Notes: generated by a model not told the origin, from the sequence alone. Positions 23,882 through 32,358 are shown, counted from the first letter of the stretch. The stretch: DNA of 39,117 bases from Eubacteriales bacterium (GCA_030533315.1 JAUNJL010000018.1:1-39117), one strand, 5' to 3'. Translations and numbers: made by a program.

Positions 23882-26800
23882 TTGAAGAAAAGAATAGAGG
23901 AACTTCAAAAAGAAAAATTTACATATGAACAGCCCAGGCTTCTCTTTTCCCAGGAGAGGATATCGCTGACCATGAAGGCGGGGGAGACGAGACGGGGAGA
24001 GATCTATGTGGGAACGGAGGAAAATATAAGGCTGCGAGGGTATGTGACCTCCTCATCCAGGCGCCTGGTGCCGGCCATGGACCGGTTTTCCGGCACCACG
24101 GTCCGTCTGGCCTACGGGGTGGATACCGTTGGCTTGGAGCCGGGAGACGAGATAAAGGGGTGGCTCTGTGTGACCACCAGTATTGGGGAATGCCGCATTC
24201 CCTTTGAGATCCGCACCCAGAAGGAGGAGGTGCAGAGCTTTCAGGGGACGGTGAACACCCTGGATGAGTTTTGCCAGATTGCCCGCAGGGATTTTCGGGA
24301 GGCATACCGGATCTTTACAGACAGGCACTTTTGCCAGATGCTGAAGGGAGAAGGGGAAAAGGAGCGGGCCTTCTACAAGGGGATGTCCGCCCAGCCGGTG
24401 ACGTACCAGCACCTGGAGGAATTTTTGATCGCTTTGGGCAGGAAGGAGCCGGTGACCCTCACCTTGAAGGAGGAGTCGGCGGCTTTCTACAAGGTGGATC
24501 AATCCCGTCAGGAGACCTTTCGGATCCAGCGCAGCGGCTGGGGACATCTGCGGCTGGAGATCGATGTCCGGGGGGCCTTTTTGGAGGTGGCAAAAAGGGT
24601 GGTGACCGACGAGGACTTCATCGGAAGCACCTATGAGGCGGCCTACCTCATCCGCAGGGAGCATTTGGGGAGTGGAAGCTGTTTTGGTGAGATTGTGATA
24701 AAAAGTCCCTATCAGGAGCTGGTTTATCCCGTGACTGCGTCAAGATCGCCAAAGATGGACGTTAACGTGCGCATCATGGAAAAGAAGCAGAAGCTGTCTC
24801 TTCTTCGGGATTACCTTGATTTCTTAAGCGGCAGGATGGACTTTGCCACCTGGTCTGCCAGCAGCCACTTTATCCTGAACCAGCTGAAGGAGGCCGGATG
24901 CAGCTATCCAGAATATCAGATGTACGAGGCCTACCTTCTTCACCGGGAGGGCAGCGATGAGGAGGCGGTGAGTATCCTGGAGGGGTATCAGGACAAGACC
25001 TACACGAAGGACGATCTGGAGTTTGCAGGGCTTTATCTCTATCTTTGCAGCCTTACGGGGCTTTATACGGACAAGGAACAGACGCTGCGCAGGATCCGCA
25101 ATTTTTATATGCAGAAGGAGGACAGCGCCATATTGCTTTGGCTCTTGCTGAGGCTGGATCCGGAGCTGGAGGGCTTTCCCTCCAAGGCCCTGTTCATGAT
25201 GGAGGAGATTTACGAGAAGGGCTGCAAAAGTCCCTTCCTGTACCTGGAGGCGTGGGAGAGGATCTGCAAGGACATGTCCCTTCTTCACAGGATGAACGGC
25301 TTTTGGGCCCAGGTGTTTTTGTTTGCCGCAAGGAAGGGGCTCCTTACCCAGGAGCTGTCCATGCGCCTGGCCTATCTGTCCGGCTACGAAAAGCGGTTCA
25401 ACAAAAGTCTTTACAGGGCTCTTGCAGGCAGCTATCAGGCCTGGCCCTCGGACGATACCCTGGAGGCGGTCTGCAAGTACGTCATGAAGGGTGATCCGGC
25501 AAAAAAGGAGTACTTCCCCTGGTTTTCCCTGGCGGTGGAGAAGGGGCTTCGCCTGACCCGCCTTTACGAATATTATGTGGAGACCATGGACACTGGCAGT
25601 CTTCGGGAGCTCCCCAAGTCCCTGCTGATGTACTTTGCCTACAACAATGACAATTTGAGCTCGGCAAAAAAGGCCTTTATCTACCACTGCGTCACGGCGA
25701 ACAAGGAGCGGTCACCGGGAGATTACGAGAGCTATGAGGAGGCCATGGAGGCTTTTGCGAAAAAGAAGCTGGCCCAGGGCTGCATGAACGAAAACTATGC
25801 GGCTCTGTACCAGGAATTTCTCCGGGAGCCAAAAAACAGGCAGGAGGCCCAGGCCATCGGAAGGATGATGTTCACCTGCCGCCTTTACTGCGACGATAAG
25901 AAGATGCGCAGCGTGGTCGTCCGTCACGGGCAGATGGCGGAGGAGGAGGTCTATCCCCTGGTCCAGGGAGTGGCATATCCCAGGATCTACACGGAGGATG
26001 CGGTCATTTTGTTCCAGGACGAGATGCAGCGGCGCTATGGAAAGACGGTGCGGTACAGCGTAAAGAAAATGATGGAGGAGGGAGCGCTGACCCAGAGGGT
26101 ACTCTCTTGCGGCGGCAGGGAGCCGGGGGTCCTTCTCCATTATTGTGAAAATGTGGAGCTGACTGAGGAAAACCTGGAGCTTTTTCAGAAGCTGGCCCAG
26201 GAGTCGGCCTACAGTGAGGAGTATCGGATTCTGGTCCGCAAGAGGATCCTGGATTATTTCAGGGACCATGCCCATGCGGAGGGCTTGGACGGCTGCCTGA
26301 AAAAGCTGGACTTCCGGGCCTATGCGCTGGTGGATAAAAGGACGCTTCTGGAGGTGCTGATTGCCAGGGGGCTGTTTCCCCAGGCCCTTTCCATCGTGGA
26401 GGAATTTGGGGCGGAAGGCTTGGAGACCTCCAGTCTTTTGAAGCTTACCAGCCGTATGCTGACCCGCTGCGAGATGGAGGAGGATGAGGAGCTTTTGGCC
26501 CTGGCCTCCCAGGTTTACCGGACTGGCCTTTACGATGAGGTGATCCTTACATATCTGATGCAGTACCGGTACGGGCCGGTGGATGAGCTGTTCTCCATTT
26601 TGAAGAGCGCCAAGGGCTTCGGGCTGGACACCTACCAGATGGAGGAAAAGCTGATCTGCCTTCTCATGTTTGCCCACGATTACCGCAAGGAGGGGGAGAA
26701 CGTTCTCGCCGATTATCGGAGGCACGGGGGAAAGGAGGAGGTGATCCGGGCGTATCTGATCCAGATCTCCTACGGGATCTTTGTCAGGGAGTTTACCATG

Positions 26801-27418
26801 AGCGCCTTCGTGAAGAAGTGCCTTCAGGAGGTCTATGAGGAGGGACAGATGCCCTTCATCTGCGCCCTTGCCTATTTCAAGGAGATATCCAGGGATAAAA
26901 GGCAGAAGGAATCCATCCTGCGGGCTCAGAAGGCGCTTCTGAAGGAATGTGTGGAAAGAAATATGGTTTTTGCCTTTTTCCGGCGCCTTTCCCCAAGGCT
27001 TTTGGGCTCGTATCAGCTGGATGACAAGATCTGCGTGGAGCATCATGCGTCGCCGGACGCAAGGGTGACCCTGTTTTATGCGCTGGACACCGGGCTGGGG
27101 ATGGAGGCAGAGTATAAGAGCGAGCCTTTGCGGGACGTGTATGAGGGGATTTTCACCAAGACCTTTACCCTGTTTTACGGCGAGACCCTCCGCTACTATT
27201 TCCAGACGGAGCTTGACGGAAAAATAAAAAAGACTGCGGAGCGGGTCCTGACCATGACGAAGGTGGAGGGGACGCCTGTGAGCAAGTACCAGATGCTGAA
27301 CCAGATCCTGTCGGCGAGACGTCTGGGCAAGGAAAAAGAGGTTATGTCCGGTATGAGGAAGTACCTGCGCCAGGAGCAGTACGTGAAAGAGATGTTCGTT
27401 ATCAGGAAAGAGGATTAG
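23882..27418 (+). CDS. Large DUF5717-type protein of unknown function
   Basis: A 1178-residue cytoplasmic protein with no signal peptide or membrane segment. The first 300 or so residues look like two beta-sandwich (Ig-like) modules: LLFSQERISLTMKAGETRRG and RLRGYVTSSSRRLVP, and a second ending in GEIVIKSPYQELVYPVTAS. The remaining 850 or so are helical, with repeated pairs of short helices (many LYxxY, AYLxxR and EAxxxL stretches) suggesting a TPR-like solenoid. From memory this architecture is DUF5717, found in Lachnospiraceae; no function is known. Translation starts at a TTG. It is followed after three bases by an actin/Hsp70-like gene and then a TPR-like gene. Confidence 0.85.
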   Translation: MKKRIEELQKEKFTYEQPRLLFSQERISLTMKAGETRRGEIYVGTEENIRLRGYVTSSSRRLVPAMDRFSGTTVRLAYGVDTVGLEPGDEIKGWLCVTTSIGECRIPFEIRTQKEEVQSFQGTVNTLDEFCQIARRDFREAYRIFTDRHFCQMLKGEGEKERAFYKGMSAQPVTYQHLEEFLIALGRKEPVTLTLKEESAAFYKVDQSRQETFRIQRSGWGHLRLEIDVRGAFLEVAKRVVTDEDFIGSTYEAAYLIRREHLGSGSCFGEIVIKSPYQELVYPVTASRSPKMDVNVRIMEKKQKLSLLRDYLDFLSGRMDFATWSASSHFILNQLKEAGCSYPEYQMYEAYLLHREGSDEEAVSILEGYQDKTYTKDDLEFAGLYLYLCSLTGLYTDKEQTLRRIRNFYMQKEDSAILLWLLLRLDPELEGFPSKALFMMEEIYEKGCKSPFLYLEAWERICKDMSLLHRMNGFWAQVFLFAARKGLLTQELSMRLAYLSGYEKRFNKSLYRALAGSYQAWPSDDTLEAVCKYVMKGDPAKKEYFPWFSLAVEKGLRLTRLYEYYVETMDTGSLRELPKSLLMYFAYNNDNLSSAKKAFIYHCVTANKERSPGDYESYEEAMEAFAKKKLAQGCMNENYAALYQEFLREPKNRQEAQAIGRMMFTCRLYCDDKKMRSVVVRHGQMAEEEVYPLVQGVAYPRIYTEDAVILFQDEMQRRYGKTVRYSVKKMMEEGALTQRVLSCGGREPGVLLHYCENVELTEENLELFQKLAQESAYSEEYRILVRKRILDYFRDHAHAEGLDGCLKKLDFRAYALVDKRTLLEVLIARGLFPQALSIVEEFGAEGLETSSLLKLTSRMLTRCEMEEDEELLALASQVYRTGLYDEVILTYLMQYRYGPVDELFSILKSAKGFGLDTYQMEEKLICLLMFAHDYRKEGENVLADYRRHGGKEEVIRAYLIQISYGIFVREFTMSAFVKKCLQEVYEEGQMPFICALAYFKEISRDKRQKESILRAQKALLKECVERNMVFAFFRRLSPRLLGSYQLDDKICVEHHASPDARVTLFYALDTGLGMEAEYKSEPLRDVYEGIFTKTFTLFYGETLRYYFQTELDGKIKKTAERVLTMTKVEGTPVSKYQMLNQILSARRLGKEKEVMSGMRKYLRQEQYVKEMFVIRKED

Positions 27419-27421
27419 AGG

Positions 27422-28705
27422 ATGAATGAAATTCGGGACTTGATCATCGGGCTGGATTTTGGGAAGGATTTTTCCCAGATCAGCTATTATGACCGGAAGG
27501 CGGAGGAGCCCTGTTCCGTTGCCATGAAGGTGGGGACCAGCCAGTGGGAGGCGCCGACCCTCCTTTGCCGCAGGGCCGGCCAGGAGGATTACTGTGTGGG
27601 CCTGGAGGCGGAGTATTTCGCCAGGGAAAAGGGCGGCGAGCTGGTGGAGGCCCTCTACGAAAGATCCGGGGAGAGGAAGGAGGTGGAGCTGGGGGATCAG
27701 AGCCTGGAGCCCTGGAAGCTGGCTGCTTTTTTCATAAAGGGGATGCTGAAGCTGCTGGGGGTGATGGACGTGGTGAAGAACACCAGATGCCTGGTGGTCA
27801 CCGCAAGGGAGCTGACGCCTGTCCGGGTGGAGAATCTCCAAAGGGCCTGTGAGTATTTGGGTTTTACCCAGGAGACTTATCTGCTGCTGGACTATGGAGA
27901 AAGCTTTTTCTATTACGCTCTGACTCAAAAGCGGGAGACCTGGAACCGCAGCGTGGGCTGGTATGATTTTTCGGGGGATCAGGTGGAGTTTCGCCGTCTT
28001 TCCATGAACGGCGCCGGGCGCCCGGTGCTGGTGCGCTTAGAGGAGCCGGTGAGAGAGCAGCTTTCCCCTGTTCAGGACTGGGAGGGACAGGACCAGGCAA
28101 AGAAGAGGGACGGGGAGTTTTTCGATTTTGCGAAAAAGACCCTGGGAACGGAGCTTTATTCCAGTATCCAGATCACGGGCAGGGGCTTCGACCAGCAATG
28201 GGCAAAAAAATCAGTGGGATTTCTCTGCCAGCAGAGAAGGAAGGTCTTTTATGGAAGCAATCTTTTTGCCAAGGGAGCCTGCGCCGCCGGGAAGGAGAAG
28301 AAGGAGGACAAAAGGCTGAAGGGCTATCGGTACCTAAGCCCGGCCCTGGTCCTGACGGACGTGGGGATGGACATGCGGGTGATGGGATCCCCGGCATACT
28401 ACCCCCTGATCGAGGCTGGAAAGAATTGGTATGAGTGCAGGGCCGCGTGCGAGCTGATCCTGGACGACGTAAAGGAGCTGGCCTTTGTGGTGAGGCGCTT
28501 CGGGGAGGAGGAGAAAAAGAAGGTGGTCATGGCGCTTCCGGGACTTCCGGCAAGGCCCAACAAGACCACCCGGCTTTCCTTGTCCCTGGCATTTTTGTCC
28601 CCCAGAGATTGTGAGATCACGGTGAAGGATCTGGGTTTTGGAGAGATGTTTCCTTCCACGGGAAAGATTTGGAAGGAAAAGCTGCCCCTGGCCTTTCCGC
28701 AGTAA
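27422..28705 (+). CDS. DUF5716-type protein with an Hsp70/actin-like ATPase fold
   Basis: A 427-residue cytoplasmic protein. The start LIIGLDFGKDFSQISYYD resembles the phosphate-1 loop of the Hsp70/actin superfamily, VGWYDFSGDQVEFRRL sits where the phosphate-2 loop is expected, and SIQITGRGFDQQW resembles the adenosine motif. The phosphate-2 loop lacks the usual DxGGGT glycines, so ATP binding may be weak or altered. From memory it fits DUF5716. It has no substrate-binding domain of the DnaK kind; the C-terminal 130 residues are beta-rich and unassigned. It starts three bases after the 1178-residue partner, which implies joint synthesis and probably a complex. Confidence 0.82.
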   Translation: MNEIRDLIIGLDFGKDFSQISYYDRKAEEPCSVAMKVGTSQWEAPTLLCRRAGQEDYCVGLEAEYFAREKGGELVEALYERSGERKEVELGDQSLEPWKLAAFFIKGMLKLLGVMDVVKNTRCLVVTARELTPVRVENLQRACEYLGFTQETYLLLDYGESFFYYALTQKRETWNRSVGWYDFSGDQVEFRRLSMNGAGRPVLVRLEEPVREQLSPVQDWEGQDQAKKRDGEFFDFAKKTLGTELYSSIQITGRGFDQQWAKKSVGFLCQQRRKVFYGSNLFAKGACAAGKEKKEDKRLKGYRYLSPALVLTDVGMDMRVMGSPAYYPLIEAGKNWYECRAACELILDDVKELAFVVRRFGEEEKKKVVMALPGLPARPNKTTRLSLSLAFLSPRDCEITVKDLGFGEMFPSTGKIWKEKLPLAFPQ

Positions 28706-28715
28706 GGGGAGGCCT

Positions 28716-28814
28716 ATGGACCCAGAGAATGGCTTTGCCGGGAAGGTTCTGGGGGAGTCAGGTGTGTGCCTGACCGCCTGGCGAGGAAAAGTTGAGGAGG
28801 AACACGATTCATGA
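28716..28814 (+). CDS. Possible 32-residue ORF between the DUF5716-type and TPR-like genes
   Basis: An ATG at 28716 closely follows AAGGGGAGG and opens 32 codons. The TGA overlaps the next gene's ATG (ATGA), so the frame neatly fills the spacer. Against it: the stretch includes a perfect hairpin (GTCAGG/CCTGAC, near 28758-28775), the sequence matches no family that I know, and the next gene has its own AGGAGG inside this frame. It may be a leader rather than a functional protein. Confidence 0.25.
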   Translation: MDPENGFAGKVLGESGVCLTAWRGKVEEEHDS

Positions 28815-29593
28815 GCGGTTATATCTTGTGTCAGCAAAAAAAGGCGGAGCAGCCCTACTTTATCGAAAATATCAGCACAAATATCTATTCCATGGAGGAG
28901 CTCTGCTATTATCTGTATCACAACCTTTATCTGGTGGACCGCACCATTTTGGAGGAGGGGCTGTGCAGCTGGCTGGAAAAGGAGCTGGAGCTTCCGAAGC
29001 TGGCGGCGAAGCTGCGCCCCCACCTAGGGAAATTTGCCAGTGCGGAGGACGTGTTGTACCCTGTTTTCAAGGAGATCAATTACCTTACCTATGAGGAGCT
29101 GAAATGGCTCAACGCTCAGCTGGCAAAAATGGAGACGGAGTCGCCTCTTCTCCGGCAAAAGAAGAAGGGGGACGCCCTGATGGAAAACGGTATGCTGGTG
29201 AGCGCCATTCATGTGTACGAAGGGCTTCTGAAGGAGGAGGGCCTGGAGGAGGCCCATGAGGGGCTGACAGGCCTTTTGTGGCACAATCTGGGGTGCGCCT
29301 ACTCCTATCTTTTCCAGATGGAAAAGGCCGCGGAGTGCTTTTGGGAGGCGTGGGAGCAGTCCGAGGCTGAGGAAGAGCTGGAAGCCTACCTGCTGGCCTT
29401 TCACGCCATCCGAACGTCCATCGAATACGAGAGCCGCCTTCAGGAGCTGGGAGCTGATCCCGCCCTTCGGGAGAGGGTAAACAAGCGGCTGCAGGACTTT
29501 GGCAGAAAGCCGGAAAGGCCGGTGTATTCCCAGCACGTGGATCCTCTTCTGGAGACCTTTACCCGGGAGTATCACAGGAGCACCGGTTCCTGA
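28811..29593 (+). CDS. TPR-like helical protein, third gene of the unknown operon
   Basis: A 260-residue, acidic, almost wholly helical protein without signal or membrane segments. The part LLWHNLGCAYSYLFQMEKAAECFWEAWEQSEAE is a good TPR match, preceded by a second unit (GDALMENGMLVSAIHVYEGLLKEEG). The N-terminal 100 residues (YILCQQKKAEQPYFIENISTNIYSMEELCYYLYHNLYLVD) look conserved but are unassigned. AGGAGG lies nine bases before the ATG. Being third in the operon, it probably joins the two preceding proteins in one assembly. No known function. Confidence 0.8.
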   Translation: MSGYILCQQKKAEQPYFIENISTNIYSMEELCYYLYHNLYLVDRTILEEGLCSWLEKELELPKLAAKLRPHLGKFASAEDVLYPVFKEINYLTYEELKWLNAQLAKMETESPLLRQKKKGDALMENGMLVSAIHVYEGLLKEEGLEEAHEGLTGLLWHNLGCAYSYLFQMEKAAECFWEAWEQSEAEEELEAYLLAFHAIRTSIEYESRLQELGADPALRERVNKRLQDFGRKPERPVYSQHVDPLLETFTREYHRSTGS

Positions 29594-29628
29594 GGGGGCG
29601 GCCGGCGGCAGCGTGCGCTTGTGGGGAC

Positions 29629-29656
29629 GGTGATCGATGATTTTCACCTTTTTATT
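29629..29656 (+). terminator. Weak intrinsic terminator after the unknown operon
   Basis: GGTGA (29629-29633), an A/T-rich loop and TCACC (29644-29648) are followed by TTTTTATT. The stem is only five pairs and its tail runs into the next promoter, so read-through is likely. Confidence 0.35.
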
Positions 29657-29683
29657 GACAGGGTTCCCTTCATGTGCTACCAT
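29655..29683 (+). promoter_or_regulatory. Promoter of the amino-acid ABC transporter operon
   Basis: A perfect TTGACA (29655-29660) lies 17 bases before TACCAT (29678-29683). A second possible -10, TAAAAT, lies near 29718 with a poorer -35. The leader is at least 100 bases long. Confidence 0.55.
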
Positions 29684-29818
29684 ATCCACATACTTTTACA
29701 CAGTAGAGTGACTACGTGATAAAATTATGGTTTCTGGGTTCAAGGGCCGGGGACCGGGCAGGGCGGAGACAAGAGGTTTTTGGCTCCAGCATTATTTTGC
29801 GAAGAGGAGAATGCGGAT

Positions 29819-30622
29819 ATGAAGAAAAAGGTATTGGCGGCGGTGATGGCGGCAGCAATGGCAATGGGAATGGTTTCCGGCGTGACTGTGTGGGCGGATG
29901 CGGACAGCAAGACCCTGGCAGTGGGCTTTGATGCAGAGTATCCCCCTTTTGGCTACATGAATGACGAGGGCGAGTATGTGGGCTTTGACCTGGATCTGGC
30001 CCAGAAGGTTTGTGACAATCTGGGCTGGGAGCTGGTAAAGGTTCCCATCAACTGGGATTCCAAGGACATGGAGTTAAATTCCGGCAACATCGATTGCATC
30101 TGGAATGGCTTTACCATCAACGGCAGGGAGGACGACTATACCTGGTCTGATGCCTACCTTAACAATGAGCAGGTGATGGTGGTGGCCGCAGACTCCGGTA
30201 TTGAGTCCCTGGCGGATCTGGCTGGAAAGAACGTGGTGGTTCAGGCGGCCTCTGCGGCTCTGGACGCCCTGAACGGCGAGGATCTGCAGGAGCTTACGGA
30301 GAGCTTTGCCTCCCTGACGGAGAACCCGGACTACAATACCGCCTTTATGAACATTGACTCCGGTGCGGCGGACGCGGTGGCTGTTGACGTGGGCGTGGCG
30401 AATTATCAGATCGCCCAGAGAGAGGAAGGGAAATACGTGATCCTGGAGGAGCCGATCCAGAGCGAGCAGTATGGAATCGGCTTTAAGAAGGGCAACGAGG
30501 AGCTGAGGGATACGGTTTGGGCGGAGATCCTGAAGCTGTACGAGGCCGGGGACGTGGAGGCTTTGGCCGAGCAGTACGAGGTTTCCACAGACATGATCTG
30601 CATCCAGGCTGCGGAAGAATAA
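29819..30622 (+). CDS. Amino-acid ABC transporter substrate-binding protein
   Basis: An extracytoplasmic receptor of solute-binding family 3 for polar amino acids. The protein of about 267 residues begins with a signal peptide (MKKKVLAAVMAAAMAMGMVSG...VWADA). The mature part starts with the family pattern VGFDAEYPPFGYMNDEGEYVGFDLDLAQKV and has ELNSGNIDCIWNGFTINGRE. Start: the ATG at 29819, with GAGGAG upstream; an upstream in-frame start at 29780 would bury the signal peptide. There is no Cys at the signal-peptide end, so it lacks a lipobox, unusual for Gram-positive receptors. The permease and ATPase genes follow. Exact substrate not resolvable. Confidence 0.93.
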   Translation: MKKKVLAAVMAAAMAMGMVSGVTVWADADSKTLAVGFDAEYPPFGYMNDEGEYVGFDLDLAQKVCDNLGWELVKVPINWDSKDMELNSGNIDCIWNGFTINGREDDYTWSDAYLNNEQVMVVAADSGIESLADLAGKNVVVQAASAALDALNGEDLQELTESFASLTENPDYNTAFMNIDSGAADAVAVDVGVANYQIAQREEGKYVILEEPIQSEQYGIGFKKGNEELRDTVWAEILKLYEAGDVEALAEQYEVSTDMICIQAAEE

Positions 30623-30651
30623 GTATTGCAAACAATAAAAAGAAGCGGGGG

Positions 30652-30713
30652 GCGGCCGAAGGGGGCCGCTCTCCCGTAGTGGGACAGAGGGTACGGTTTG
30701 GCACCCTCTTTTC
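30652..30713 (+). terminator. Two intercistronic hairpins after the substrate-binding protein gene
   Basis: GCGGCC...GGCCGC (30652-30669) is followed by AGAGGGT...ACCCTCT (30686-30709) with a TTTCTT tail. The pair would act as a leaky terminator and 3'-end protector, giving more receptor than permease mRNA, a common arrangement in ABC operons. Confidence 0.5.
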
Positions 30714-30794
30714 TTATCAGAATGCATAGGCCCTCAGGCGGGGCCGGGAACTGGAGCGGGCCTGCCCGCTCTGCTGCATGTAAAGGAGGATCTG

Positions 30795-31445
30795 ATGAAT
30801 GTTAGTGTAATGCTGCGCCAGCTGGCGGGGGGGATGACCATTACGGTGGAGATCTTTTTTGTCACCCTGCTCTGTTCCTTGCCGCTGGGGCTTTGTGTCT
30901 GCTTTGGCAGAATGTCCAAGATCCGGTTGGTGCGGACCTTGGTTTCTGGATACATATCCATCATGAGGGGAACGCCTTTGATGCTTCAGCTGATGGTGGT
31001 TTATTTTGGCCCCTATTTTATCTTTGGCATCCGTATATCCAGAGGCTACAGCCTGATCGCCGTGTTTATCGCCTTTACCATCAATTATGCGGCTTATTTT
31101 GCGGAGATTTACAGAGGGGGCATTGAGTCCATGCCCGTGGGCCAGTATGAGGCGGCGAGGATCCTGGGGTACAGCCGGCCCCAGATTTTTTTCAGGATCA
31201 TCCTTCCTCAGGTGATCAAGAGGATCCTGCCTTCCGTGACCAATGAGGTCATTACCCTGGTAAAGGACACCTCCCTTGCCTTCGTGGTGGCGGTGGCGGA
31301 GATGTTCACCATCGCCAAGCAGATCGCCAGCTCACAGACCACGATGCTGCCCTTTGCCATGGCGGCGGTCTTTTACTATGTGTTTAACCTGGTGGTGGCC
31401 ATTGTGATGGACAAGATCGAAAAGAAGCTGAATTATTATCGCTGA
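30795..31445 (+). CDS. Amino-acid ABC transporter permease
   Basis: A 216-residue integral membrane protein of the HisM/GlnP type with about five hydrophobic helices. The start MTITVEIFFVTLLCSLPLG, RGTPLMLQLMVVYFG and the EAA loop PVGQYEAARILGYSRPQIFFRIILPQ, which contacts the ATPase, identify the family. Only one permease gene is present, so it probably forms a homodimer. AAAGGAGG precedes the ATG. The ATPase gene follows after 17 bases. Confidence 0.95.
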   Translation: MNVSVMLRQLAGGMTITVEIFFVTLLCSLPLGLCVCFGRMSKIRLVRTLVSGYISIMRGTPLMLQLMVVYFGPYFIFGIRISRGYSLIAVFIAFTINYAAYFAEIYRGGIESMPVGQYEAARILGYSRPQIFFRIILPQVIKRILPSVTNEVITLVKDTSLAFVVAVAEMFTIAKQIASSQTTMLPFAMAAVFYYVFNLVVAIVMDKIEKKLNYYR

Positions 31446-31462
31446 CAGGGAGGCGCAGGTTT

Positions 31463-32149
31463 ATGAAATTATTTGAGATGAAGCATATCAAAAAGAGCTT
31501 TGGTGCCCTGGACGTCCTCCGGGATATTTCCCTGGAGGTGGAGGAGGGAGAGGTTTTGAGCATCATCGGGCCCTCCGGATCAGGGAAATCGACACTTCTT
31601 CGCTGCGCTACCGGCCTGGAGACGCCTGATTTTGGAGAGATCAAAAAGGAGGGGGAGGTGGGGCTGGTATTCCAGAATTTTAATCTTTTCCCTCATTTTT
31701 CCGTGCTGAAAAACATCATCGATGCCCCTATCAAGGTGCAGAAGCGGAAAAAGGCGGAGGTGGTCCAAAAGGCCAGGGAGCTTTTGAAGAAAATGGGGCT
31801 GGAGGACAAGGAGGCTGCCTATCCCTATCAGCTTTCCGGTGGGCAGCAGCAGCGGGTCTCCATAGCCAGGGCTCTGTGCATGAACCCCAAGATCCTGTTT
31901 TTTGACGAGCCGACCTCCGCCCTGGATCCAGAGCTCACCGGAGAGATCCTGAAGGTCATCCGGGATCTGGCGAAGGAGCACATCACCATGGTGATCGTCA
32001 CCCATGAGATGAGCTTCGCCAGGGATATATCGGACCGTATCATCTTTATGGACGACGGCCGCATCGCCGTGGAGGGCACGCCGGAGGAGGTCTTCTCCGC
32101 AGACAACGCCCGTATGAGAGAGTTTCTTGGCAAATTCCACAATGGGTGA
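31463..32149 (+). CDS. Amino-acid ABC transporter ATP-binding protein
   Basis: A 228-residue ATPase of the GlnQ/HisP family that powers the preceding permease. It has Walker A GPSGSGKST (36-44), Q-loop VFQNFNLFPH, signature LSGGQQQR, Walker B ILFFDEPTSALD and H-loop IVTHEM. It is full length. It is the last gene of the operon; a strong terminator follows at 32174. Confidence 0.96.
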   Translation: MKLFEMKHIKKSFGALDVLRDISLEVEEGEVLSIIGPSGSGKSTLLRCATGLETPDFGEIKKEGEVGLVFQNFNLFPHFSVLKNIIDAPIKVQKRKKAEVVQKARELLKKMGLEDKEAAYPYQLSGGQQQRVSIARALCMNPKILFFDEPTSALDPELTGEILKVIRDLAKEHITMVIVTHEMSFARDISDRIIFMDDGRIAVEGTPEEVFSADNARMREFLGKFHNG

Positions 32150-32173
32150 GTCCGGCGGCCAGGCTTTTTATCG

Positions 32174-32226
32174 AAAAAATCCCGTTTTCCTTTTCTGGTT
32201 TGGGGAAAGGAAAACGGGATTTTTGG
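32174..32226. terminator. Strong terminator after the ABC transporter operon
   Basis: AAAAATCCCGTTTTCCTTT and AAAGGAAAACGGGATTTTT form a stem of about 19 pairs around an 11-13-base loop, with A-runs on the left and T-runs on the right. It can work in both directions and separates the transporter from purB. Confidence 0.9.
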
Positions 32227-32235
32227 GGTTTTTTA

Positions 32236-32264
32236 TTGCTTTTGGAGGGGCGATGTTATATACT
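32236..32264 (+). promoter_or_regulatory. purB promoter
   Basis: TTGCTT (32236-32241), 17 bases, TATACT (32259-32264) lie directly after the transporter terminator, with a leader of about 90 bases. The -10 overlaps a perfect inverted repeat (32260-32277). Confidence 0.6.
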
Positions 32265-32277
32265 CTTTTTAGAGTAT
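32260..32277 (+). promoter_or_regulatory. Inverted repeat overlapping the purB -10 box
   Basis: ATACTCT-TTTT-AGAGTAT is a perfect 7-bp dyad spanning the -10 and the expected transcription start. Its position suits a repressor operator or a 5'-end hairpin. No regulator is known to me for this sequence. Confidence 0.4.
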
Positions 32278-32358
32278 CGGCGGCCGGGCGGTATACCGGG
32301 CGGCTGTATTTGCTGTGCCATACCGGATCAAGGAAAATAAGAAAACAGGAGAGGGAAA

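Noticed and set aside
25712..27928. Very long open frame on the minus strand opposite the 1178-residue and actin-like genes
   Set aside because: It is the complement of well-supported genes in a G+C-rich region, has a His/Leu/Pro-rich composition typical of antisense frames, and no family resemblance. The same holds for long minus-strand frames opposite purB (32386-33753), rsmE to the cysteine desulfurase (6861-8687), and the start of RNase J (12620-14374).
32283..32303. Short direct repeat ccgggcgg-tata-ccgggcgg in the purB leader
   Set aside because: Too short and G+C-rich to separate from chance; no partner element elsewhere in the window.
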